Assembly: GCF_026898155.1 (NCBI RefSeq)
Contig: NZ_CP114029.1
Location: 1,991,501 to 2,055,500 of the forward strand
Source: Jiella pelagia
GTDB taxonomy: Bacteria; Pseudomonadota; Alphaproteobacteria; Rhizobiales; Rhizobiaceae
Length of the DNA: 64,000 nt
Direction of reading: 5' to 3'
In this document: piece after piece, positions 17,283 to 27,749 of the stretch
Numbering within the stretch: position 1 is the stretch's first letter
How the letters are laid out: each line of letters begins with the position of its first letter
Program-made: the position numbers and the translations under genes
Notes under the pieces: model-generated
What the model saw: only the letters and a program-made list of their open reading frames with translations
Database searches by the model: none
Told to the model about the DNA's origin: nothing

Positions 17283-20200
17283 TCAGCCGCGGGAGCCGTA
17301 CCCCCCGGCGTCGGCGTGGTGACGATCACCGCCTCGCCGGCGGCAAGCACCGTCTGGTCACAGCCGGCGAGTTCCTCCAGCGAGCCATCGAGGCGCCGAA
17401 CCTCCGTGCGCCCCATCTCCCCCGCCTCGCCGCCGCAGATGCCCTTCGGTGGCTGGGTGCGATGAGAGGAAAGGATGGCGCAGTTCATCTCTCGCAGGAA
17501 CCGGATGGCGCGCCTGGTGCCATCGCCGCCGCGCATCTCGCCGCCGCCGCCGGACCCCTCGCGGATGTGGAAATCCTCCAGCACCACCGGGTAGCGCATC
17601 TCCAGGATCTCCGGGTCGGTCAGCCGGGAATTGGTCATGTGGACATGGACCCCGGAGGTGCCGGCAAAGCTCGTCCCGTCGTTCATCCGGCCGGCCGGCG
17701 AGCCCGAGCAGATCGTTTCGTAATACTGGTAGCGCTCGTCGCCGAAGGTGAGGTTGTTCATCGACCCTTGCGAATTCGCCAGCGCCCCGAAGGCGGCGAA
17801 GAGGGCGTTGGTGACGTGCTGGGAGGTCTCGACGTTGCCAGCGACGACGGCGGCGGGATAGCGCGGCTTCAGCATCGAGCCTTCCGGCACGACGATCTTC
17901 ACCGGCCGCAGGCAGCCGGCATTCATCGGGATCGGCTTTTCCACCATCACCCGGAAGACGTAGAGCACCGCCGCGCGCGTCACCGGCTCGGGGGCGTTGA
18001 AGTTGTTGGCGATCGACGGCGAGGTTCCGGTGAAGTCGACCGTCGCCTCGCGGCTTTCCTTGTCGATGGTGATCTTCACCTTGATCACCTGGCCGCTGTC
18101 GGTCGGATAGTCGCAGGAGCAGTCGTCGAGCCTGGCGATCAACTCGCGCACCGCTTCGGCGGCGTTGTCCTGGACGAAGTCCATATAGGCCTGGACGGTG
18201 TCGAGGCCGAAATTCTCCACCATCCGCCTGAGTTCGGCGACGCCCTTCTCGTTGGCGGCGATCTGGGCCTTCAGGTCGGCGACGTTCTGGTCCGGATTGC
18301 GGGCGGGATAGGGATGGTCGGTGAGGACGCGGCGCAGTTCGTCCTCCTGGAACGTGCCCTCGTCGACGAGCTTCAGGTTGTCGATGAGGACGCCCTCCTC
18401 GTCGACCTTGGTCGCCCGCGGTGTCATCGACCCCGGCGCGATGCCGCCGACATCGGCGTGGTGGCCGCGGGAAGCCACGTAGAAGAGGATGTGATCTTTC
18501 GCGTCGTCGAACACCGGCGTCACCACCGTGATATCAGGCAGATGCGTCCCGCCATTATACGGCGCGTTGAGCGCGAAGACGTCCCCCGGCCGGATCCGCC
18601 CCTCGTTCTGCGCGATGATCGCCTCGACGGAGCGGTCCATGGAGCCGAGATGCACCGGCATGTGCGGCGCGTTGGCGACGAGGGCGCCGGTGTGGTCGAA
18701 GACGGCGCAGGAAAAGTCCAGCCGTTCCTTGATGTTGACCGAGGAGGCGGTGTTCTGCAGCGTCACGCCCATCTGCTCGGCGATCGACATGAAGAGGTTG
18801 TTGAAGACTTCCAGAAGCACCGGGTCGGCGCCCGCGCCGTCCCGGCCGCCAGAGGCACTCGAACCCGTGCCAAGAGCTGCGAGGCGGGGCTTCTTCTCGA
18901 TGCGCTTCAGGAGGACGTCGTTCTCCGCCGTCGTCTCGGCCGCCCAGCCGGGCTCGACGACGATGGTCTGGTTCGGCTCGACGATCAGCGCCGGGCCCTT
19001 CACCCTGGCGCCGGGACCGAAGTTTTCGCGGCGGATGATCGCGGCGTCCCGGCTCTCGCCGCCAGTGAAGAAGCGGCCGGTCTCGGCGGCGTCGGCTTCG
19101 AATTTTTCAGCCAAGGCGGCAACGCCCTCGGTCGTCTCCTTCGGCCTTTCCGAGGTCTCGACCGAGACGTTCTCCACCGTGATCGCCCGGCCGGGATAGA
19201 CGAAGCCGAACTGCCCCTTGTGCGCCGCCTCGAAGCCTTCGCGCGCTTTTTCCAGCGAGCCGTCATAGATGACCGGCAGCGTCGTGTCGGTGCCGTCGTA
19301 GCGCAGTTGCAGAAGCACTTCGGTGTCGTGGCCCCCGAAAGGAACGCCCTGGGTTTCGATTTCACCGGAGGTCTCCCCGGCCAAACGCCCGGCCAGCGCC
19401 TCGATCTCGGGCTTGGCGGCGTCAGCCAGTTCCACGACGAGGGCCTGCGACCGGCTGGAGAACAGCGACGACAGCCCGATGCCGTAGGCCGACAGGAGGC
19501 CCGACATCGGATGGATGAGCACACTTTCCATCGACAAAGCGTCAGCGACGAGGCAGGCATGCTGGCCGCCGGCGCCGCCGAAGGAGTTCAAGAGATATTT
19601 CGAGACGTCGTAGCCGCGCTGCACCGAGATCTTCTTGATGGCGTTGGCCATGTTCTCGACGGCGATGGTCAGGAACCCCTCGGCGACCTGTTCCGCCGAG
19701 CGACCATCGCCGAGCTTTTCGGTGAGTTCGGCGAATTTCTCGCGCACCACCGCGACGTTCAGCGGCTGGTCCTGGTTCGGCCCGAAGACGGCCGGGAAGA
19801 GCTCCGGCTTCAGTTTGCCGAGCATGACATTGGCGTCGGTGACGGTCAGCGGCCCGCCGCGGCCATAGGCGGCGGGGCCGGGATTGGCACCGGCAGACGC
19901 CGGGCCGACCTGGAAACGCCCCTGGTCGACGGCCAGGATCGAGCCGCCGCCGGCCGCCACGGTGTGGATGCGCAGCATCGGCGCGCGAATGCGGACACCC
20001 GCGACTTCGGAATCCAGCGCTCGCTCGTAGGCGCCGGCATAGTGCGTCACGTCGGTGGACGTGCCGCCCATGTCGAAGCCGATGACCTCGGCAAAGCCCG
20101 CCGCCTTCGCCGTCTCGGCCATGCCGACGACGCCGCCGGCGGGACCGGAAAGGATCGCGTCCTTGCCCTGGAACATCTCGGCCGCCGTCAGTCCGCCCGA

Positions 20201-20983
20201 CGACATCATGAACTGCAGCGACGGCGCCTCGGCATCGCCGGTCTCGGCGCCAAGGGCGCCGGCGACCTTGTCGACATAGCGCCTGAGGATCGGCGTCAGA
20301 TAGGCGTCGACCACCGTGGTGTCGCCGCGCCCGACCAGCTTGACCAGCGGCGAGACCTCGTGGCTGACGGAGATCTGCGAGAAGCCGGCGGCTTCTGCCA
20401 GTTGCTTCGCCCGGGCCTCGTGCTCGCCATAGTGCCAGGAATGCATGAAGACGATGGCGACGGCGTCGATGCCCTCGGCCTTCGCCGCCGCAAGCGCCTC
20501 TGCCGTCGCCGCCTCGTCGAGCGCCACCTCGACCGTGCCGTCGGCGAGCACCCGCTCCGGCACCTCGGCGACTCTGGTATAGAGCTGTTCGGGCAGGACG
20601 ATCTCTTTCGCGAAGATGTCCGGCCGGGCCTGATAGGCGATCTTCAGCGCGTCGCGGAAGCCGCGGGTGATGAGCAGCAGCGTCTTGTCGCCCTTGCGCT
20701 CCAGAAGCGCGTTGGTCGCCACCGTCGTACCCATGCGCACCGTGCCGATGCGGCCGGGCGGGATGGCGCCGCCGGTCTCGATCCCGAGCGTCTGGCGGAT
20801 CCCCTCCAGCGCCGCGTCGTCATAGACACCGGGGTTTTCGGACAGCAGCTTCCGCGGATGCACGGATCCGTCCGGCGCCTTGCCGATGACGTCGGTGAAG
20901 GTGCCGCCGCGATCGACGAAGAAGTCCCAGCGCCCGTCGCGAGCGGCAGCGGATGCGGTGTTCGGCTGGGCTTCTGCATGCAT
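17283..20983 (-). CDS. 5-oxoprolinase (fused HyuA-HyuB hydantoinase/oxoprolinase; frame broken at a C run near its 3' end)
   Basis: The corrected product is about 1233 residues, normal for ATP-dependent 5-oxoprolinase, which opens 5-oxoproline to glutamate. Domains in order: a HyuA N-terminal ATPase fold starting [14 protein letters not shown], with [13 protein letters not shown] near 300, then HyuB from about residue 715 ([19 protein letters not shown]) with HADVGG and [11 protein letters not shown]. The run of six G on the coding strand (17301-17306) should be seven, giving TTPTPGGYGSRG and a stop at 17283. As written, the frame runs on for about 100 meaningless codons into the chemoreceptor gene. 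An N-methylhydantoinase role is the alternative. ATG 20983 is preferred over GTG 20992. Confidence 0.85.
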
Positions 20984-21031
20984 GGCGGGCACCTGCTCGT
21001 TGGTCGGACCGTCGTCGGTCGAATATTTGTC

Positions 21032-21044
21032 GATAATTTATCGG
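21032..21044. promoter_or_regulatory. Palindromic operator candidate between oxoprolinase and MarR genes
   Basis: CGATAA-T-TTATCG is a perfect 6-1-6 palindrome in an AT-rich 137-base divergent gap, 49 bases from the oxoprolinase start and 77 from the marR-type start. It is the right size and place for the site of the MarR-family protein encoded alongside. Confidence 0.6.
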
Positions 21045-21120
21045 TATGTTATCAGCGTATTCGATCCCGGGCAAACGCGGCGATTTCGGCCTTGCGCCAT
21101 GTCTTTTCAGGAGGCCGCCG

Positions 21121-21648
21121 ATGAGTGCAGACAAGACATCCGAACCCATCGGCCCGATCGTCTCCTCGGCCCACCTCGCCGACGGGGCGGCGCCGGCGTT
21201 GTCGGAGGTCGAGTTCGGCATGATCCTTTCGTCTCACGCCTTCGAGCGCTGGATGGTGCGTTGCATGACGGCGGCTGGCGAACCTGGCCTGACCGCGACG
21301 GAAATCACCGTCCTTCACTCTGTCACCCATCGCGGCAAGCCGAAGCGCCTCGCCGACGTCTGCCTCGTCCTCGGCATCGAGGACACCCATCTCGTCACCT
21401 ATGCGGTTCGCAAGCTGGAACAGAAGGGTCTCGTCTCGCGGGAAAAGGCCGGCAAGGAGCGGCTGATCGCCATCACCCCGGCCGGCGAGCGGGCCTGCCG
21501 GCGCTACCGGGAGCTGCGCGAGAAGATCCTCGTCGAGGGAATTTCCGAACTCGGGCTCTCGGCCGAGCGCATGTCGGAGATCGCCCGCCTCCTGCGGCTT
21601 CTGTCCGGCCATTACGATCAGGCGGCAAGGACAGCCGCCAGCCTTTGA
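21121..21648 (+). CDS. MarR family winged-helix transcriptional regulator
   Basis: This 175-residue DNA-binding protein has the MarR fold. The core runs from about residue 35 to 145, with LTATEITVLHSVTHRGKPKRLADVCL, the recognition helix region THLVTYAVRKLEQKGLV, and the wing SREKAGKERLIAITPAG. The ATG at 21121 follows AGGAGG. It is divergent from the 5-oxoprolinase gene and probably controls it through the palindrome at 21032-21044, perhaps sensing oxoproline or a hydantoin. That ligand is inference only. Confidence 0.87.
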   Translation: MSADKTSEPIGPIVSSAHLADGAAPALSEVEFGMILSSHAFERWMVRCMTAAGEPGLTATEITVLHSVTHRGKPKRLADVCLVLGIEDTHLVTYAVRKLEQKGLVSREKAGKERLIAITPAGERACRRYRELREKILVEGISELGLSAERMSEIARLLRLLSGHYDQAARTAASL

Positions 21649-21763
21649 CGACGGCGTCATCGCCTGCTCGACATCGCCGATTGCCGTGATCGCCTTTACC
21701 CGCCCGAAACCGTTCGCGGGCTAGGCTTGGAGCGGTTTTGGCTGGGACGGAAGGCTGAGGACG

Positions 21764-22294
21764 ATGCACAATCACCTGGTCGTTCTCGTCCTGGCCTCGA
21801 TCGTCGCTTTGGCGGCGCCTTCGCTGTTCGAGCGCTATGAGGCGAGACTGTCGTCCGGCCAGCCGGAGGCGCTGGATCGCGCGCCGGATGTCGTTGAGGC
21901 TGCCGCGCCCGTGCCCGGATCTCCACGTGAAACGCACATTGCCGGCGACTGGTCCGGGCATTTCACCACGAATGCCGTGATGAACGGCCTCACCATTCCC
22001 GTCATCGTCGATACCGGAGCGAGCCGGGTCGTCCTCGACGTGGCGACGGCGCGCCGCCTCGGCATCACGCCGCCCGCCGGCGACTTTCGCCAGCCGGTGC
22101 AGACGGCGAACGGCGTCGGCTTGTCAGCATGGACGCGGATCGACGAGATCAGCGTCGGAACCGTCTCGGTCCGGAACGTCGATGCGCTCGTGCTGCGCGA
22201 TGCGGACCTCCCCCAGGCGCTGCTCGGCATGAGCTTCCTGACGCGTCTCAAGGGCTATTCCGTCGAAGACGGCCGGCTCACGCTCAAGGATTGA
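21764..22294 (+). CDS. Retropepsin-like aspartic protease, TIGR02281 type
   Basis: The 176-residue protein has an N-terminal membrane anchor or signal (hydrophobic residues 4-22) and then a single-lobed aspartyl protease domain. Its catalytic motif is VDTGAS (about 78-83), followed by V-V-L-D, the flap region and the LGMSFL motif near 157. Such clan AA proteins are widespread in Hyphomicrobiales, face the periplasm and act as dimers; their targets are unknown. It converges on the slyX-like gene with a 24-base gap. Confidence 0.83.
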   Translation: MHNHLVVLVLASIVALAAPSLFERYEARLSSGQPEALDRAPDVVEAAAPVPGSPRETHIAGDWSGHFTTNAVMNGLTIPVIVDTGASRVVLDVATARRLGITPPAGDFRQPVQTANGVGLSAWTRIDEISVGTVSVRNVDALVLRDADLPQALLGMSFLTRLKGYSVEDGRLTLKD

Positions 22295-22318
22295 GCCCCC
22301 ATTCTTGCAAGGGCGGCC

Positions 22319-22541
22319 TCAGTAGTGCGGCGGCTTTTCCGCCACCGGTTTCGCCAGCGCCACATCCTCCACCGAACCGAGCCGCTCGCTGAGCGCCTGG
22401 GTCAGATGCTGCAGCCGCTCGATCATCCGCACGGCCCGGGTCAGCTCTTCGGAGAGCCTCGTCAATGGTGCGCGCCTGATGCGAGACCATCACCTCGAGA
22501 TCCTCGATCCGCGGCCCCGTGGCGTCGTTCGCCTCGCTCAT
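22319..22541 (-). CDS. SlyX-like short coiled-coil protein (insertion at 22454-22460)
   Basis: The corrected product is 73 residues: RIEDLEVMVSHQARTIDELSEELTRA, then a heptad-rich helix and an ending in KPPHY, which is the SlyX pattern (E. coli SlyX also ends in PPHY). Its function is unknown. It is a soluble coiled coil expected to oligomerise. The frame is broken at GAGCCTC (plus strand 22454-22460); without the extra base the helix is continuous. Its ATG overlaps the stop of the thioesterase gene (ATGA), so the two are co-translated. Confidence 0.75.
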
Positions 22542-22999
22542 AGCAGTATCTCCTCGAATTTCGCCCGTCTGTCCGGCCCGATTGCCACCGGCCGCCGCGT
22601 CGCCCGATCGACATTCACATGGACGAAGAACCCCTCCGCCGCCGCGCTTTCCGCCGCGCCGCGAAACAGGGCGATCTCGTAGCGCACCGAAGAGCGCCCC
22701 AGCCGGCTGATGCCGATCCCCGCCGTGACCGGATCGGGAAATGCCAGTTCGCCATGGTAGCGGCAACCGGTCTCGACCACGAGTCCGATTTCTTCGCCGC
22801 CCTTCAGATCGAGCAGGCCCGTTTCGATCAGCCAGCCGTTCACCGCCGAATCGAACAGCGAGTAGTGCACGACGTTGTTCATGTGGCCGTAGACGTCGTT
22901 GTCGGACCAGCGCGTCGTCAACGTCCGCAGCAGCGGAAAATCCGACCGCCGCTTCGGCGCGGCGCGCTTCGCCCGTCCGTCCCCCTCGCCATTGCTCAC
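22538..22999 (-). CDS. Hotdog-fold acyl-CoA thioesterase (YbgC/4HBT family)
   Basis: This 153-residue cytoplasmic enzyme hydrolyses acyl-CoA esters. The signature RWSDNDVYGHMNNVVHYSLFD (about 31-51) carries the catalytic aspartate (D in NDVYGH), close to the RYxDTDxxGHVNN motif of the 4-hydroxybenzoyl-CoA thioesterase family. A basic N-terminal tail of some 20 residues comes before the fold. It is divergent from the nucleoside ABC ATPase, 94 bases away, and coupled to the slyX-like gene. The substrate chain cannot be told. Confidence 0.85.
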   Translation of the reverse strand: MSNGEGDGRAKRAAPKRRSDFPLLRTLTTRWSDNDVYGHMNNVVHYSLFDSAVNGWLIETGLLDLKGGEEIGLVVETGCRYHGELAFPDPVTAGIGISRLGRSSVRYEIALFRGAAESAAAEGFFVHVNVDRATRRPVAIGPDRRAKFEEILL

Positions 23000-23093
23000 C
23001 TTGCGTCCTCCGCCTGCCCATCGAATTGCCTATGGCGTTTGAAGGATTGGCTGATTACTCTTCCCGAAACAACCGTGGAAGTCCTGATCCCAT

Positions 23094-24628
23094 ATGGCCG
23101 AACCGGCGATCGAACTGATCGGCATCGACAAGCGCTTCGGCGCCGTTCACGCCAACCGATCCATCGACCTCGAGGTCGAGCGGGGCACCATTCACGGCAT
23201 CGTCGGCGAAAACGGCGCCGGCAAATCCACCCTCATGTCGATCATCTACGGCTTCTACCAGGCCGATCGCGGCGAGATCCGCGTCGGCGGCAAAAAGGTC
23301 GACATCACCGACCCGAACGCCGCGATCGCGGCCGGCATCGGCATGGTGCATCAGCACTTCATGCTGGTCCACAATCTGACGGTGGTCGAGAACGTCATGC
23401 TCGGCGCCGAGCGCTCGCCGCTGCTTCGAAAGGGGATCGCCACCGTCAGGGCCGAGTTGAAACGCCTGGAGGAAGACCACGGGCTGGACGTCGATCCCGA
23501 CGCCGTCATCGAGGATCTCCCCGTCGGCCTGCAGCAGCGCGTCGAGATCCTGAAGAGCCTCTATCGCGGCGCCGACATCCTCATCCTCGACGAGCCGACC
23601 GGCGTCCTGACCCCGTCGGAGGCCGATCACCTGTTCGACGTGCTGCAACAGCTCAGGGCCGAGGGCAAGACGATCATCCTGATCACCCACAAGCTGCGGG
23701 AGATCATGGCGATCACCGACAATGTCTCGGTGATGCGCCGCGGCGAGATGGTGGCGACGCGAAAGACCGCCGAGACCTCGGTCGCCGAACTCGCCGAGCT
23801 GATGGTCGGGCGACGGGTGCTCCTGACCGTCGAGAAGGCCGAGGCGCGGCCGCGCGATCCAAGGCTTTCGGTCGAGGGTCTGACCGTCCGGGACGGCCGC
23901 GGCGTCACCATGGTGGACGACGTGTCGTTCTCCGTGCGGGCCGGCGAGATCGTCGGCATCGCCGGCGTCGCCGGCAACGGCCAGAGCGAGCTTCTGGAGG
24001 CGCTGTCCGGCATCCGCAAGGCGAAGGCCGGCCGCCTCGTCCTCAACGGCCGCGAGATCGATCCTTCGAAGGAGGCCGACCCGGCCGAGATCCGCCGCAT
24101 CGGCTGCGCCCATGTGCCGGAGGACCGCCACTACATGGGCCTCGTCCTGCCCTTCGAGGAAAACGAGAACGCGATTCTCGGCTACCAGGACGACCCGCGC
24201 TTTCCAGAAGGGGCCGCTGCTCGACCTCGATGCCATGCGCCGCGACGCGCGCGAAAAGATTAAGGCCTACGACATCCGCCCGGCCGACTGCCGGCTGAAG
24301 ACCGCCAGCTTCTCCGGCGGCAACCAGCAGAAGATCGTTTTGGCGCGGGAGATGGAGCGCGACCCGGACGTCCTCCTGATCGGCCAGCCGACCCGCGGCG
24401 TAGACGTCGGCGCGATCGAATTCATCCACAAGCGCATCGTCGCGATGCGCGACGCCGGCAAGGCGATCCTCCTCGTCTCGGTCGAGGCTCGACGAGATCC
24501 GCGCACTCTCCGACCGCATCCTGGTGATGTTCGCCGGCAAGATCGTCGGCGAGCGCGGGCCGGAGGCGAGCGAGGCCGAGCTGGGGCTGCTGATGGCCGG
24601 TGTCGACGAGAAAGAAGCCGCCGAATGA
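23094..24628 (+). CDS. Nucleoside/BMP-type ABC transporter ATP-binding protein (two frame breaks)
   Basis: The corrected product is 510 residues with two ABC cassettes, as in NupA/RbsA-type ATPases. Cassette one has Walker [10 protein letters not shown] (41-49) and [10 protein letters not shown]; cassette two has GVAGNGQSE and the signature FSGGNQQK. This is the energising subunit of a nucleoside importer with the two permeases downstream. Two one-base errors split it: an extra T at 24201-24203 (TTTCC for TTCC, restoring [14 protein letters not shown]) and GAGGCTC at 24484-24490 (restoring LVSVELDEIRAL). The usual upstream BMP-lipoprotein gene is absent. The stop overlaps the next start by four bases. 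Confidence 0.85.
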
Positions 24629-25059
24629 ACCCCGCCCGCATCACCCTCGTCACGCTCGGCGTCGCCGACGTCGCGCGAGCGGTCGTCTTCTACGAGGCGC
24701 TCGGCTGGAAGAAGTCGTCCGAAAGCGTGGAATCCACTGCCTTCATGATCGGCGTGGGGATCGTCCTGGCCCTGTGGAACCGCGACGACATGATTGCCGA
24801 CGGCGGCGAAGGCGATCTCGCGCCAGGCTCCGGCTCGATGGCGCTGGCGGTGAACTTTGAAAGCCCGGAGGCCGTCGACGCCTTCTACGCGCTGGCGGTC
24901 GCAGCGGGGGCACGTCCGGTCAAGCCGCCGCAAAAGGTCTTCTGGGGCGGCCATTCCGGCAATTTTCGCGACATCGACGGGCATCTCTGGGAAGTCGCGC
25001 ACAACCCGTTCTGGCGGCTGGACGACGATGGCCGGGTCGATCTGACGGAAGCGCCATGA
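24625..25059 (+). CDS. VOC (glyoxalase/bleomycin-resistance) superfamily protein
   Basis: This 144-residue cytoplasmic protein is built of two beta-alpha-beta-beta-beta units. Seen are the opening [23 protein letters not shown] and the closing [17 protein letters not shown] with the metal-ligand glutamate. These resemble lactoylglutathione-lyase relatives and small-molecule resistance proteins; the substrate is unknown. It overlaps the end of the nucleoside ATPase gene (ATGA) and comes before the permeases, an unusual guest in a nucleoside-uptake operon. Confidence 0.82.
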   Translation: MNPARITLVTLGVADVARAVVFYEALGWKKSSESVESTAFMIGVGIVLALWNRDDMIADGGEGDLAPGSGSMALAVNFESPEAVDAFYALAVAAGARPVKPPQKVFWGGHSGNFRDIDGHLWEVAHNPFWRLDDDGRVDLTEAP

Positions 25060-25212
25060 CGGCGGCGTCTATCCATTGCGCCCATGACGGAGAGGCCCGG
25101 CGCGTGCAGCCGAAGGGCGCAGACGGAGCCCCGTTCAGCAATCTGAAGTCCCGCCCCGCCGATCGCCCAGCGCCACGCCCGGCGCCGCCCCCCATCGGAG
25201 ACTGACGCGCCG

Positions 25213-26356
25213 ATGAGCCGCCCCTATGCTAAACTCCCGCGCTGGATCGACTACGGGCTGATCCCCCTGGTCAACCTCGTCGTTGCCTTTCTGGTCGCCG
25301 GCCTCGTCGTCGTCGCCGTCGGCGAGAGCCCGGTCGAGGCAGCCGCGCTGATGCTGCGCGGGGCGTTCGGCTATGCGGAGGGCTTCGGCTTCACGCTCTA
25401 TTACGCGACCAACTTCATCTTCACCGGGCTGGCCGTCGCCGTCGCCTTCCATGGCGGGCTGTTCAACATCGGCGGCGAGGGGCAGGCCTATGTCGGCGGC
25501 CTCGGCGTCACCGCCGTGGCGCTGTCGCTCGGCGCCATCCTGCCCTGGTGGCTGAACCTGCCGCTGGCGATCGCCCTCTCCTTCGCCTTCGGGGCGCTCT
25601 GGGCCTTCATCCCGGCCTATCTGCAGGCCAGGCGAGGCAGCCACATCGTCATCACGACGATCATGTTCAACTTCATCGCCGCCGCGCTGATGGTTTATCT
25701 CCTCGTCGGCGTGTTGAAGCCCGTCGGGTCGATGGCGCCGGAAACCCGCACCTTCGAGGCCGGCGGCCAATTGCCGAAGCTGAAAGGCCTGTTCGAGACC
25801 TTCGGCTTCAATCTCGGCGGTGCGCCGCTCAACGTCTCGATCTTCGTCGCGTTGATCGCCGCCGTCCTGGTCTGCATCCTGATCTGGCGCACGAGGCTCG
25901 GCTACGAGATCCGCACGCTCGGCTTTTCGCCGCGCGCAGCCCGCTATGCCGGCATGTCGGAGACCAAGCTGATCGTCGTCACCATGATGATCTCCGGCGG
26001 TCTTGCCGGCATGATGGCGCTCAACGCCGTGATGGGCGACCAGTACCGCCTCGCCATCGACTTCCCGCAAGGGGCCGGCTTCGTCGGCATCGCCGTCGCT
26101 CTGATGGGGCGCGGCCATCCAGCCGGCATCGTCCCCGCCGCGATCCTCTTCGGCATGCTCTACCAGGGCGGCGCCGAGGCTCGCCTTCGACATGCCGGCG
26201 ATCTCGCGCGACATGATCGTCATCATCCAGGGGCTCGTCATCCTGTTTGCCGGGGCGCTGGAGAACATGTTCCGCCCGGGCATCGGCGCGGCCTATCAGC
26301 GGGTCCGCTTCCGCACCGAGGAGCCGGCGGGCGAGAATGTCGGGGAGGCGCGGTGA
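25213..26356 (+). CDS. Nucleoside ABC transporter permease 1 (insertion at 26176-26182)
   Basis: The corrected product is 380 residues, an inner-membrane permease of the BPD_transp_2 / NupB (BmpF) type with about ten helices. GGLFNIGGEGQAYVGGLG (about 81-98) and the GFVGIAVALMGRGHP motif near 290 are typical. GAGGCTC at 26176-26182 carries an extra base. As written, the frame runs straight into the next permease and looks like a 703-residue fusion. Corrected, it stops at 26356 after GENVGEAR, overlapping the next ATG by one base. Confidence 0.86.
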
Positions 26357-27324
26357 TGGATCTGTCCTCGCTTCTCGACCTGATCGACTCGACCATCCGC
26401 CTGTCGACGCCGCTGCTCTTCGCCGCGCTGGCCGGCCTCTATTCCGAGCGCTCGGGCATCTTCGACATCTCGCTGGAAGGCAAGATGCTGATCGCCGCCT
26501 TCGCCTCCGCGTCGGCCGCCGCGGTCTGGGGCTCGGTCATGCTCGGCCTTTGCTTCGGCATCCTCGCCGCCGTGGGCTTTTCGCTGATCCACGGCCTCGC
26601 CTCGATCACCTATCGCGGCAACCAGATCGTCTCCGGCGTCGCCATCAACTTCATCGCGGCCGGGCTGACGATCATTCTCGGCCAGGCCTGGTTCGGCCAG
26701 GGCGGGCGCACGCCGAGCCTCTTCGGCGGCGGGCGCTTCACCGCCGTCGAGCTGCCCTTCGCCGATGCCGTCCGCGACGTGCCGGTGCTCGGGCCGATCT
26801 ATTCCGGCGTCCTCTCCGGCCAGACTCCGCTGGTCTATGTCGCCTTTGCCATGGTGCCGCTTACCTGGTGGGTCCTGTTCCGCACCCGCTTCGGCCTGCG
26901 CCTCAGGGCCGTCGGCGAAAACCCGGCGGCGGTCGACACGGCCGGCATCTCGGTCACCTTTCTGCGCTACCGGGCGGTGATCATCTGCGGCGTCCTCACC
27001 GGCTTTGCCGGCGCCTATCTTTCCACCGGCCAGGCCGCCGGCTTCACCCGCGACATGACCGCCGGCAAGGGCTACATCGCGCTCGCCGCCCTGATCTTCG
27101 CCAATTGGAAGCCGGTGCCGGTGATGTTCGCCTGCCTGCTCTTCGGCTTTCTCGACGCCGTCTCGATCCGCATCGAGGGTGTGGACCTGCCGCTCATCGG
27201 CCAGGTGTCGGTGCAGTTCGTCTCGGCCCTGCCCTACATCCTGACGGTGGTGCTGCTCGCCGGCTTCGTCGGCAAGGCGACGCCGCCCAGGGCCGGCGGC
27301 GTGCCCTATGTGAAGGAACGATGA
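26356..27324 (+). CDS. Nucleoside ABC transporter permease 2
   Basis: The 322-residue partner permease (NupC / BmpG type) starts MDLSSLLDLIDSTIRLSTP and contains the paired motif SERSGIFDISLEGKMLIAAF and LALGYIALAAL-like AGKGYIALAALIFANW near 240. It should form the translocation channel with permease 1. The start overlaps the previous stop (TGATG) and the stop overlaps cdd, so translation is coupled through the block. Confidence 0.9.
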   Translation: MDLSSLLDLIDSTIRLSTPLLFAALAGLYSERSGIFDISLEGKMLIAAFASASAAAVWGSVMLGLCFGILAAVGFSLIHGLASITYRGNQIVSGVAINFIAAGLTIILGQAWFGQGGRTPSLFGGGRFTAVELPFADAVRDVPVLGPIYSGVLSGQTPLVYVAFAMVPLTWWVLFRTRFGLRLRAVGENPAAVDTAGISVTFLRYRAVIICGVLTGFAGAYLSTGQAAGFTRDMTAGKGYIALAALIFANWKPVPVMFACLLFGFLDAVSIRIEGVDLPLIGQVSVQFVSALPYILTVVLLAGFVGKATPPRAGGVPYVKER

Positions 27325-27749
27325 TGGCCACCACCGACAGCCTCTTCGACGCCGCCAAGGCCGCCATGGCCAAGGCCCACGCGCCCTATTCCCGCTTTCC
27401 CGTCGGCGCCGCGATCCTGACCGAGGACGGCCGGATCCACGCCGGCTGCAACATCGAGATCGTCAGTTTCCCGGAAGGCTGGTGCGCCGAGACCAGCGCC
27501 ATCGCCCACATGGTGATGGCCGGCGGCTCGCGGATCGCCGAGGTCGCGGTGGTGGCCGAGAAGCTCGTCGCCTGCAGCCCCTGCGGCGGCTGCCGCCAGC
27601 GGCTCGCCGAATTTTCCGCGCCTTCGACCAAGGTTCACCTTTGCGACGCGGCGACCGGCATCGTTGAGACCGTCACCATGGGCGAATTGCTGCCCCATTC
27701 CTTCGCGACGGATTCGCTCGAATCCGCGACCGATCAGGAGGGCGCGTGA
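27321..27749 (+). CDS. cdd: Cytidine deaminase
   Basis: This 142-residue zinc enzyme deaminates cytidine and deoxycytidine to uridine forms in the cytoplasm. The HAPYSRFPVGAA opening, the catalytic CAET (cysteine ligand and proton-shuttling glutamate, about residue 56-59) and the CSPCGGCRQ zinc-ligand pair near 90 are all present. The ATG overlaps the permease stop, and its own stop overlaps the next GTG. It belongs to the nucleoside uptake and salvage operon and handles imported pyrimidines. Confidence 0.93.
   Translation: MMATTDSLFDAAKAAMAKAHAPYSRFPVGAAILTEDGRIHAGCNIEIVSFPEGWCAETSAIAHMVMAGGSRIAEVAVVAEKLVACSPCGGCRQRLAEFSAPSTKVHLCDAATGIVETVTMGELLPHSFATDSLESATDQEGA

Noticed and set aside
17054..21124. 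Very long plus-strand open frame (about 1356 codons) opposite the oxoprolinase gene
   Set aside because: It is the antisense shadow of a high-GC gene: Arg/Asp/His/Gly-rich translation, no domain, and the minus strand encodes a clear 5-oxoprolinase.
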